Shown: positions 55,072 through 61,887 of the stretch, one piece after another
Layout of the letters: every line of letters starts with the position of its first letter
How positions within the stretch are numbered: position 1 is the first letter of the stretch
Origin: Bacteroidota bacterium
Lineage (GTDB): Bacteria > Bacteroidota > Bacteroidia > Cytophagales > Cyclobacteriaceae
NCBI GenBank assembly: GCA_018266055.1
Contig: JAFDYT010000006.1
Coordinates: 124,001-188,000, forward strand
Reading direction: 5' to 3'
DNA: 64,000 nt
Notes under the pieces: generated by a model
The model's input: only the letters and a program-made list of their open reading frames with translations
Told to the model about the DNA's origin: nothing
Database searches by the model: none
Position numbers and translations under genes: made by a program

Positions 55072-55785
55072 TTACGCCAATTCGCGTAAGTAAAGCTGGA
55101 TGGTGTTTTCCAATCCAAAATAAAGAGCATCGCAAATAAGTGCGTGACCGATTGAAACTTCGTCGAGGTGCTCTAGCGATTGATGCAGAAATTTTAAGTT
55201 GTAAAGGTCGAGATCATGGCCAGCGTTGATGCCCAACCCAACCTGGTGCGCTACGCGAGCAGCCTCCACATAGGGCTTTACAGCTTTCTGCTTATCCGAA
55301 TGAAAGTGCGAAGCATAAGGCTCGGTGTAAAGTTCAATCCGATCAGCGCCGACTTTCTTTGCTCCTTCTACCATCTTCGCGTCGGGATCTACAAAAACAG
55401 AAACACGCGTGCCTGATTTCTTTAATTCTTGAATTATTTCCGTAAGGAACTTTTCATTCTTCACAGTATCCCAACCTGCATTTGACGTAATGGCATCTGG
55501 CTTGTCGGGCACGAGCGTGGCCTGCGCTGGTCGGGTTTCACTTACCAGTTTCAGATATCGATCGTCGGGATAGCCTTCAATATTGAATTCAGTGGTGACA
55601 ATCTTTTTTAATGCAATCACATCGCTGTAGCGAATATGGCGCTCGTCGGGCCGCGGGTGAACAGTTATTCCCTGAGCACCAAATCGCTCACAATCGAGCG
55701 CTACCCGAAGTACGTCAGGGTTATTTCCTCCCCGTGCATTGCGCAAGGTGGCAATCTTATTGATGTTTACAGAAAGTCGTGTCAT
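55072..55785 (-). CDS. pdxJ: Pyridoxine 5'-phosphate synthase
   Basis: 237 residues from the ATG at 55785, giving the family start [20 protein letters not shown]; an upstream in-frame stretch to 56019 overlaps yqeY and is rejected. A TIM barrel that condenses 1-deoxy-xylulose 5-phosphate with 3-amino-2-oxopropyl phosphate to make pyridoxine phosphate. Visible: [46 protein letters not shown] and [14 protein letters not shown] -7 box lies at 55816-55823. Confidence 0.96.
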   Translation of the reverse strand: MTRLSVNINKIATLRNARGGNNPDVLRVALDCERFGAQGITVHPRPDERHIRYSDVIALKKIVTTEFNIEGYPDDRYLKLVSETRPAQATLVPDKPDAITSNAGWDTVKNEKFLTEIIQELKKSGTRVSVFVDPDAKMVEGAKKVGADRIELYTEPYASHFHSDKQKAVKPYVEAARVAHQVGLGINAGHDLDLYNLKFLHQSLEHLDEVSIGHALICDALYFGLENTIQLYLRELA

Positions 55786-55815
55786 TATTCTCCGGTTCGT
55801 GTTAATTTCGCCCAA

Positions 55816-55823
55816 CAAATGTA
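55816..55823 (-). promoter_or_regulatory. Putative -7 box for pdxJ
   Basis: TACATTTG on the minus strand fits TAnnTTTG and ends 30 bases before the pdxJ ATG, in the 46-base gap to divergent yqeY. Confidence 0.4.
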
Positions 55824-55831
55824 CAAAAGCT

Positions 55832-56284
55832 ATGAGCCTGAAATTAAAAATTGACAACGATATCAAAGCCGCCATGCTCGCCAAAAACAAGGAAGAACTT
55901 GATGCCTTGCGCAGCATTAAATCGATGATTCTTTTAGCCGAAACAGAAAAAGGTGTGAGTGCCGAAATCACCAGCGATGCTGAAAATAAATTGTTGATGA
56001 AAGCCGCCAAGCAACGCAAAGAGTCGGCGGAGATTTTTCAAAAAGAAAATCGTCAGGAGCTGGCACAGCGTGAGTTGGCGCAATTGGAAATCATCAACCG
56101 GTATTTGCCCAAACAACTTTCTGCCGAAGAAGTAGAGGCGACCGTAAAATCAATCATCGCGCAAGTGGGCGCGAAAGGCCCGCAAGACATGGGCAAAGTG
56201 ATGGGCACAGCCACCAAACAACTGGCAGGACAAGCCGATGGCAAACTCATTTCCGAATTGGTAAAAAAACTTCTCGCGCTTTGA
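55832..56284 (+). CDS. GatB/YqeY domain protein
   Basis: 150 residues from the ATG at 55832 ([19 protein letters not shown]); an upstream start at 55739 would overlap pdxJ. Family pattern [53 protein letters not shown], then [25 protein letters not shown]. Resembles the tRNA-binding tail domain of GatB; stand-alone YqeY proteins have no settled role. It overlaps cvpA by four bases. Confidence 0.92.
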   Translation: MSLKLKIDNDIKAAMLAKNKEELDALRSIKSMILLAETEKGVSAEITSDAENKLLMKAAKQRKESAEIFQKENRQELAQRELAQLEIINRYLPKQLSAEEVEATVKSIIAQVGAKGPQDMGKVMGTATKQLAGQADGKLISELVKKLLAL

Positions 56285-56787
56285 GTAAAATCGATATTGC
56301 CATAACGTTGTTACTCGCGGTTGGCGGCTATTTTGGCTATAAGCGTGGGTTTCTGGCAGAGCTATTTTTTTTCGTGGCGCTGGTAGTGGGTGTGTTGGTC
56401 GGGTTTAAGTGTACGGGTTATGGTGTCGCGTATTTGCACAAACAGTTCAATGCCGATACCACCTTCCTGCCTTATCTTTCCTTTCTCATTATTTTTATTC
56501 TCGTGGTGATTGCCGTCATTTTTATCGGAAAAAGAATCCGGCATTTGATGGACGACACATTTCTTGGCAAAGTTGATTCCATTGCAGGAGCGGTGCTTGG
56601 CGTAATGAAATACGCCTTTTGCGCCAGTGTGCTATTCTGGCTGGCTGAAAAAATAAACTATACCTTGCCGGAAAGTTGGGAGCGAGGATCCTGGCTGTAT
56701 CCAAAAACATTACATTTCGCAAAATCAGTGTCTGAATTTTTCGGAGGATTCGTTCCATTTTTCAAAGAAACTTTCAGGCAGTTCTAA
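56281..56787 (+). CDS. CvpA-family membrane protein
   Basis: 168 residues, four membrane helices. The N-terminus [30 protein letters not shown] and FLGKVDSIAGAVLGVMKYAF are typical of CvpA. The start is TTG inside a TTGA overlap with the yqeY stop. Exact role unknown; CvpA homologues matter for envelope stress tolerance in other bacteria. Confidence 0.88.
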   Translation: MSKIDIAITLLLAVGGYFGYKRGFLAELFFFVALVVGVLVGFKCTGYGVAYLHKQFNADTTFLPYLSFLIIFILVVIAVIFIGKRIRHLMDDTFLGKVDSIAGAVLGVMKYAFCASVLFWLAEKINYTLPESWERGSWLYPKTLHFAKSVSEFFGGFVPFFKETFRQF

Positions 56788-56829
56788 GGTTCAGTTTTTT
56801 TTGCTTACTTATCGAAAATTAAGAGACCA

Positions 56830-57591
56830 ATGGCATTGTTAGTCAGGGAAAAAGGCGAATTCAAGTATGTGGACGAAGGTCAGGGCCAGGTATTAATGCT
56901 ATTGCACGGCTTGTTCGGAGCGCTCAGTAACTGGGAAGGTGTGGTCAACCATTATTCAAAGCACCTGCGCGTGGTTATCCCCATGTTACCCATTTATGAA
57001 ATGCCCATCAAAGAAGCGGGCCTTGTAGGTTTGCGTGAGTTCACTGAGAAATTTGTGGACACGATGAACCTTAGCAACATGATCATCATGGGCAATTCAC
57101 TGGGTGGACACGTCGGGATTTTATACACGCTTAACAATCCTACCAAAGTAGCAAAGTTAGTGTTGACAGGAAGCTCCGGACTTTTTGAAAATACCATGGG
57201 CGGATCTTACCCGCGAAGAGGAAGTTATGATTACATCCGCGAGCGCGTTGCCTATACATTCTACGATCCCAATGTTGCATCAAAAGAATTGGTAGACGAA
57301 GTATTTGAAACAACCAAGAGTATTCCCAAGTGCATGCGCATCGTAGCCATTGCCAAATCTGCGCAGCGCAACAATCTTGCTCTTGAATTACCGAAAATCA
57401 ATGTGCCTACGCTGTTGGTGTGGGGACTGAACGATACCATTACGCCCCCAATGGTGGGCCACGAGTTCAACCGGCTTATTCCTAATTCTGAATTGAAGTT
57501 TATCGACAAATGCTGCCATGCCCCCATGATGGAGCATCCTGAAAAATTTAACGAACTGGTAGAAGATTTCTTAATGAAGCAAGCTTCATGA
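56830..57591 (+). CDS. Alpha/beta hydrolase
   Basis: 253 residues. Oxyanion region LHGLFGALSNW, nucleophile Ser90 in GNSLGGH, Asp201 in WGLNDTITPP and His229 in CCHAPMMEHP. Substrate unknown; the closest fold relatives are ester or C-C bond hydrolases. It overlaps the CBS gene by four bases (ATGA). Confidence 0.9.
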   Translation: MALLVREKGEFKYVDEGQGQVLMLLHGLFGALSNWEGVVNHYSKHLRVVIPMLPIYEMPIKEAGLVGLREFTEKFVDTMNLSNMIIMGNSLGGHVGILYTLNNPTKVAKLVLTGSSGLFENTMGGSYPRRGSYDYIRERVAYTFYDPNVASKELVDEVFETTKSIPKCMRIVAIAKSAQRNNLALELPKINVPTLLVWGLNDTITPPMVGHEFNRLIPNSELKFIDKCCHAPMMEHPEKFNELVEDFLMKQAS

Positions 57592-58253
57592 TTGCCGAAG
57601 AACTCATTAACCACATGATCCCGCCACTTAAAGTGACGGACGATTCGCACAAAGCGATTGTGTGGATGGAAGAGTTTCGTTGCAATTACCTTCCGGTAGT
57701 GAACGAAGGCCGGCTGCTTGGTTTTATCTCAGAAGAAATCATTCTTGAATCGAACTCCATTGATAAAGATTTAAGCGGCTTTGAACTAGTTGGCAAAGAT
57801 TGCACCGTAGGTCTTGGTTCGCACTTTTATGATATTTTGAAAACAGCCACCGACCATAAACTTCAGATGGTATGCGTGGTTGACGATGAAGGCAAGTACG
57901 TTGGCGTGATTACCGTGCAAGACATCATGGCCTCGTTTGCACAAACCGCCGCGGTGCAAATGCCCGGAGGAATCCTCATCCTTTCGATGGATTTAATTGA
58001 TTATTCGCTCGCGGAAATCTGTCGTTACATTGAAGAAAACAATGCAAAAGTAATCAGCAGCCTGATGGTGGAAGACCCAATGGACAAAGGCAAAATCAAG
58101 ATTACGCTAAAAATAAATCAGCTTGACCTGTCGCGCATTGTGGCCACACTTGAGCGATTCAATTACAGAGTAATTGGCCGATATCAGGAAACGGAAGCTT
58201 CTTCCGGGGATCAGGATAGGTTAGAGATGCTTTTGAAATACCTGGACATTTAA
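57588..58253 (+). CDS. CBS-domain protein with ACT-like tail
   Basis: 221 residues. A CBS pair (about 5-125; INHMIPPLKVTDDSHKAIVWMEEFRCNYLPVV, VCVVDDEGKYVGVITVQDIMASF), then an ACT-like C-terminal domain (about 135-200; GGILILSMDLIDYSLAEICRYIEENNAKVISSL). Such domains bind nucleotides or other small ligands and tune partner proteins. It lies between the hydrolase and nadK with 12 bases to nadK. Confidence 0.87.
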   Translation: MIAEELINHMIPPLKVTDDSHKAIVWMEEFRCNYLPVVNEGRLLGFISEEIILESNSIDKDLSGFELVGKDCTVGLGSHFYDILKTATDHKLQMVCVVDDEGKYVGVITVQDIMASFAQTAAVQMPGGILILSMDLIDYSLAEICRYIEENNAKVISSLMVEDPMDKGKIKITLKINQLDLSRIVATLERFNYRVIGRYQETEASSGDQDRLEMLLKYLDI

Positions 58254-58265
58254 ATCTGTCACGTC

Positions 58266-59141
58266 ATGCGCATTGGTATTCATGGCAAAGACTTTCAACA
58301 CAACTCGTCGCGGTTTTTGATCCGGATTTTGGATGCCCTTCAGCAAAGGAACATTGAGACTTGGGTATCCGATAAATTTTTAAAACAAGTTAAGCCCTCC
58401 ACGATTTCGCACTACAAATTGAAATCGTTTGACCATAGTGTAAGCCTTAAAACGCTCGATTATTTTCTTTCGCTGGGCGGCGACGGCACGATGCTTGAAT
58501 CTGTGACTTACATCGGCAATGCCGAAGTGCCAATTCTTGGAATAAATACAGGAAGGTTGGGGTTTCTGGCTATTAACAGTCGCGACGATTCAGAGGCTGC
58601 GATTGAAGCTCTGGTGAATGGCAATTTTACCATGAACACGCGGTCTTTGCTCAAGCTTATCTCCTCGCCTAAACTTTTCGGGCATCTCAATTTTGCGTTG
58701 AACGACTTCACCATCATGAAAAAAGATACGTCGGCGATGATCACCGTTCATGTCTACGTAGATGGCCAGTTGCTAAATTCCTATTGGGCCGATGGCATTA
58801 TCGTTTCTACGCCTACCGGATCTACGGGCTATTCGTTAAGCTGCGGAGGCCCTTTGGTTTACCCGGAATCTGAAAGTTTTATTATCACTCCGGTCAGTCC
58901 TCACAACCTCGGCACCCGGCCCATTGTTCTTTCAGACAAATCAGAAATTACTTTTCAAATTGAAGGGCGCAGCAAAAAGTACCTGACATCGCTTGATTCG
59001 CGATTTGAAACCATTGATGAAACCGTGAAATTGAAAATTAAAAAAGAGCGGTTTCATGTGAAATTAATTCAACTTCAGGGTCAACATTATTTTCAGACCC
59101 TTCGCCAAAAGCTGAATTGGGGTCTCGACATCCGGAACTAA
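58266..59141 (+). CDS. nadK: NAD kinase
   Basis: 291 residues. It phosphorylates NAD to NADP. Hallmark GGDGT at 71-75 (LSLGGDGTMLE), NTGRLGFLA, and the catalytic-region motif TPTGSTGYSLSCGGPLVYP. The stop lies inside a weak six-base hairpin (AACTAA 59136-59141 / TTAGTT 59153-59158). Confidence 0.96.
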   Translation: MRIGIHGKDFQHNSSRFLIRILDALQQRNIETWVSDKFLKQVKPSTISHYKLKSFDHSVSLKTLDYFLSLGGDGTMLESVTYIGNAEVPILGINTGRLGFLAINSRDDSEAAIEALVNGNFTMNTRSLLKLISSPKLFGHLNFALNDFTIMKKDTSAMITVHVYVDGQLLNSYWADGIIVSTPTGSTGYSLSCGGPLVYPESESFIITPVSPHNLGTRPIVLSDKSEITFQIEGRSKKYLTSLDSRFETIDETVKLKIKKERFHVKLIQLQGQHYFQTLRQKLNWGLDIRN

Positions 59142-59212
59142 CAGAGCTACAATTAGTTTTCACGGCAATTTCCCGTTTACTTTTTCTATCGGGTTGGTAT
59201 AAATTGAGACTG

Positions 59213-59227
59213 ATATTTGTCAAATAT
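59213..59227. promoter_or_regulatory. Palindrome in the promoter of the first DUF6089 gene
   Basis: ATATTTG, one T, CAAATAT: a perfect seven-base-arm palindrome ending four bases before the -7 box at 59232. A regulator bound here would cover the promoter core. Confidence 0.45.
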
Positions 59228-59231
59228 TTTA

Positions 59232-59239
59232 TACCTTTG
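59232..59239 (+). promoter_or_regulatory. Putative -7 box for the DUF6089 gene pair
   Basis: TACCTTTG fits TAnnTTTG and equals the box of the YeeE/YedE promoter. It ends 22 bases before the ATG at 59262. No TTTG stands 19 bases upstream. Confidence 0.45.
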
Positions 59240-59261
59240 CCCCTCGGCTAAATCTGATATT

Positions 59262-60332
59262 ATGAGGAAGTTGTGTTTTAATCTCGTTTTGGTGATGTTT
59301 TGTGTTGGCGTGAGCACGAGTTCGTTCGGTCAGTTCAATCGCAGTCACATTAAGAAAAACAATAAGCGCATCGCTACTTTCACCGGAAAGAAGCATTTTG
59401 GCAGAGAGCACGTTTACACTGGAATTGGCTTTTCGGTGAATGCGCTCAATTACTACGGTGATTTGTCGCCATTGCCAAGCAAATTCAGCACAGACATTTC
59501 TTTTACCAAGCCTGGAATTGGTATTTCAGTTTTCCACCGTTTTGGCCCGCGTTACACACTTATTGGCCAATTCATGTATGGAACCCTAAAAGGCGCTGAT
59601 TCTGAATCAGCTAAAACATCAGGCTCAGACAACTACAACTATCGAAAAGAGCGAAATCTTTCTTTTCGTAACCGAATCAAAGAATTATCTGTTGTAGCCG
59701 TTTTTGATTTGTTTGAAAACGATGGTACATACATTAGCCGCGTAAAATGGACTCCTTATGTATTTGCAGGTTTTGCTGCGTTTCTTCATAACCCTCAAGC
59801 ACAGGCACCCGCCACTTACCTCGACGGCACACCTGACCCTAAGGCTGGTCAATGGGTGAATCTCCAGCCACTGGGAACCGAAGGGCAGCATTCAAACTTA
59901 TCATCAACCGATGTGAATTACGGCATTAAGCCTTACAGTTTGTTACAAGTAGCCATACCATTTGGCGTTGGCGCTCGTTTTAGGTTAAATGAAGTATTTG
60001 ATTTGTGGGCGGATATTGGATTTAGATATACCTTTACCGACTACCTTGACGATGTAAGCAAGAATTATGTTGACCTTAATAAGATACAAGATCCGCTTGC
60101 GCAGGCATTATCCTACCGGTCAAACGAAGTACCCAATCCTGGACTTCCAACGCATTCGGCAACAATCACTGTTAACGGAAACCCTACAACGGTTCAATTG
60201 GTTAACGGCTATGGTAGCGAGTACAAAACAAACAATCGTGGAAATGCCAAGAATAATGACATTTACATGGTCACATCGCTTAAGCTCACTTACATTCTCG
60301 GAGCTACCTTCCACAGGGCTAAATTCCGGTAA
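59262..60332 (+). CDS. DUF6089/PorG-like outer-membrane protein, long form
   Basis: 356 residues from the ATG at 59262, with a signal peptide ending near SSFGQ (an upstream TTG at 59217 would put odd residues ahead of it). The body is a small beta-barrel: YTGIGFSVNALNYYGDLSP, FHRFGPRYTLIGQFMYG, LLQVAIPFGVGARFRLN, FTDYLDDVSKNYVD. It shares the GxxxxxxNYYGD / IPFGxGxxxxLN / DYLDDVS pattern with the next gene, so the two are paralogues. PorG of the T9SS belongs to this family. The insert at about 180-225 is unique to this copy. Confidence 0.87.
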   Translation: MRKLCFNLVLVMFCVGVSTSSFGQFNRSHIKKNNKRIATFTGKKHFGREHVYTGIGFSVNALNYYGDLSPLPSKFSTDISFTKPGIGISVFHRFGPRYTLIGQFMYGTLKGADSESAKTSGSDNYNYRKERNLSFRNRIKELSVVAVFDLFENDGTYISRVKWTPYVFAGFAAFLHNPQAQAPATYLDGTPDPKAGQWVNLQPLGTEGQHSNLSSTDVNYGIKPYSLLQVAIPFGVGARFRLNEVFDLWADIGFRYTFTDYLDDVSKNYVDLNKIQDPLAQALSYRSNEVPNPGLPTHSATITVNGNPTTVQLVNGYGSEYKTNNRGNAKNNDIYMVTSLKLTYILGATFHRAKFR

Positions 60333-60344
60333 TCTATTTTTATA

Positions 60345-61046
60345 ATGCAGGGGAGACTGATCAAATTTTCGCTCCTCTGGGCACTGGTTCAGCTTTCACA
60401 GGCTTCATTCGCTCAACTTTCACAGCGATCAGAAGTGGGCTTCGGTCTGGGTGTTTTTAATTACACCGGCGATATCACCCGAACCTACGACATCACTACT
60501 TCTAAACCCGCGGCTACGGTCTTTTACCGGCACAATATCAGTCGCGTGATCAGCTTCCGCACCTCGATCACCGGAGGTCAACTAGCAGGTAGTGACAAAC
60601 ATAATCCGATCGATTCGGCCGCTATAAAGCGAAATGCGTCCTTCAATATTTTTCTTCTGGAAGTTGCCTCTACCTTCGAATATCATTTTCTGGATTGGCG
60701 TGACGACCGGCGTCGCCTGCGGTTTACTCCTTACCTTTTTGCCGGCGTTGGTTTGTTTGGCATATCGGGAAACGCCAACAAACCTGCTCCCTACAGCAAT
60801 GTACAGGTGAGCATTCCATTTGGCGGCGGCATGAAGTACGTACTCAACCCCAAATACTACATCGCTTTTGAGATCGGTATCCGCAAAACTTTTTTTGATT
60901 ATCTCGACAACGTTTCGGGTGGTACTACCAGCAATAAGAACTACCAATACGGCAACCCAAACGACTTCGATAACTATTTTTTCACGGGCATAACTCTTAC
61001 CTACACTTTTTACGACATCCCTTGTCCGTCAAGCCCCTACCGGTGA
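60345..61046 (+). CDS. DUF6089/PorG-like outer-membrane protein next to uppS
   Basis: 233 residues with a signal peptide (cleavage near SFAQ). Beta-barrel pattern EVGFGLGVFNYTGDIT, RFTPYLFAGVGLFG, VSIPFGGGMKYVLN, KTFFDYLDNVSGG. In Porphyromonas gingivalis the T9SS protein PorG (PG0189) is encoded next to uppS and the Omp85/BamA gene, as I recall; the same order here makes this copy the better PorG candidate. PorG sits in the outer membrane with the PorK/N ring. It follows the longer paralogue by 12 bases. Confidence 0.85.
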   Translation: MQGRLIKFSLLWALVQLSQASFAQLSQRSEVGFGLGVFNYTGDITRTYDITTSKPAATVFYRHNISRVISFRTSITGGQLAGSDKHNPIDSAAIKRNASFNIFLLEVASTFEYHFLDWRDDRRRLRFTPYLFAGVGLFGISGNANKPAPYSNVQVSIPFGGGMKYVLNPKYYIAFEIGIRKTFFDYLDNVSGGTTSNKNYQYGNPNDFDNYFFTGITLTYTFYDIPCPSSPYR

Positions 61047-61123
61047 TCGGATAAAACTATTTTCCCCTCCGAAACATCCTTTTATTCATGCTGCGATCAA
61101 CGTGTTGAATCGTAAAATTTGGC

Positions 61124-61131
61124 TACTTTTG
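61124..61131 (+). promoter_or_regulatory. Putative -7 box for uppS-bamA
   Basis: TACTTTTG fits TAnnTTTG and ends seven bases before the GTG start of uppS. A TTG at 61105-61107 is 16 bases upstream, shorter than the usual spacing. Confidence 0.4.
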
Positions 61132-61138
61132 CAGCCTT

Positions 61139-61882
61139 GTGGCTACTTTAAGGGAACATATTGATTTTAGCAATTTGCCAAAACACATCGCCGTTATCAT
61201 GGATGGCAATGGAAGATGGGCAAAAAGCAAAGGAGCAGCACGAATTTTCGGTCACAGAAATGCGGTACAATCGGTGAAAGAGATTACCGAAGGCTGTGGT
61301 GAACTGGGGGTAAAGTTCTTGACGCTTTATGCGTTCAGCACTGAGAACTGGGGCCGCCCAAAAGAAGAAGTAGATGGCTTGATGGAGTTGCTGGTGAATA
61401 CCCTTCAAAAAGAAATCAAGACGTTACACCAAAATAAGGTGAGATTAAAAATAATTGGGCAGATTGATAGCCTACCAAAATTTTGTCAAAAGAACTTGCT
61501 TGAGGCAATGGAAGCTACAAAAATGAATACGGGACTTACACTCTTGCTTGCCTTGAGTTACAGCGGCCGTATGGAAATTGCTGAAGCTGCCCGAAAAATT
61601 GCAGAAAAAGTAAAGCTGGGATTGATCGACCCGGATCAAGTTGACGAACGATTTTTTGAAGAGAACCTTGAAACACAAGGCATACCAGACCCTGAACTAT
61701 TAATCCGTACGAGCGGTGAGATAAGAATCAGCAATTTTTTACTTTGGCAAATTGCCTATACCGAACTGTATTTTACTTCCAAGCTTTGGCCCGATTTCAG
61801 AAAAGAAGATCTCTACGAAGCCATTTGCTCCTACCAAAAAAGAGAAAGAAGATTTGGAAAAGTGTTGACCCCAACTGCCTGA
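61139..61882 (+). CDS. uppS: Isoprenyl (undecaprenyl) diphosphate synthase
   Basis: 247 residues from a GTG. Cis-prenyltransferase: HIAVIMDGNGRWAKSKG carries the catalytic Asp, FGHRNAVQSVKEI, TLYAFSTENWGRP, then PDPELLIRTSGEIRISNFLLWQIAYTELYF. It makes the C55 lipid carrier for peptidoglycan and surface glycans. The canonical RTSGE-R-SNFLLWQ motif is intact. bamA starts five bases after the stop. Confidence 0.96.
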   Translation: MATLREHIDFSNLPKHIAVIMDGNGRWAKSKGAARIFGHRNAVQSVKEITEGCGELGVKFLTLYAFSTENWGRPKEEVDGLMELLVNTLQKEIKTLHQNKVRLKIIGQIDSLPKFCQKNLLEAMEATKMNTGLTLLLALSYSGRMEIAEAARKIAEKVKLGLIDPDQVDERFFEENLETQGIPDPELLIRTSGEIRISNFLLWQIAYTELYFTSKLWPDFRKEDLYEAICSYQKRERRFGKVLTPTA

Positions 61883-61887
61883 GCCTG

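Noticed and set aside
55786-56019. Upstream N-terminal extension of pdxJ
   Set aside because: The extension overlaps yqeY and is not family-like; the ATG at 55785 gives the conserved PdxJ start.
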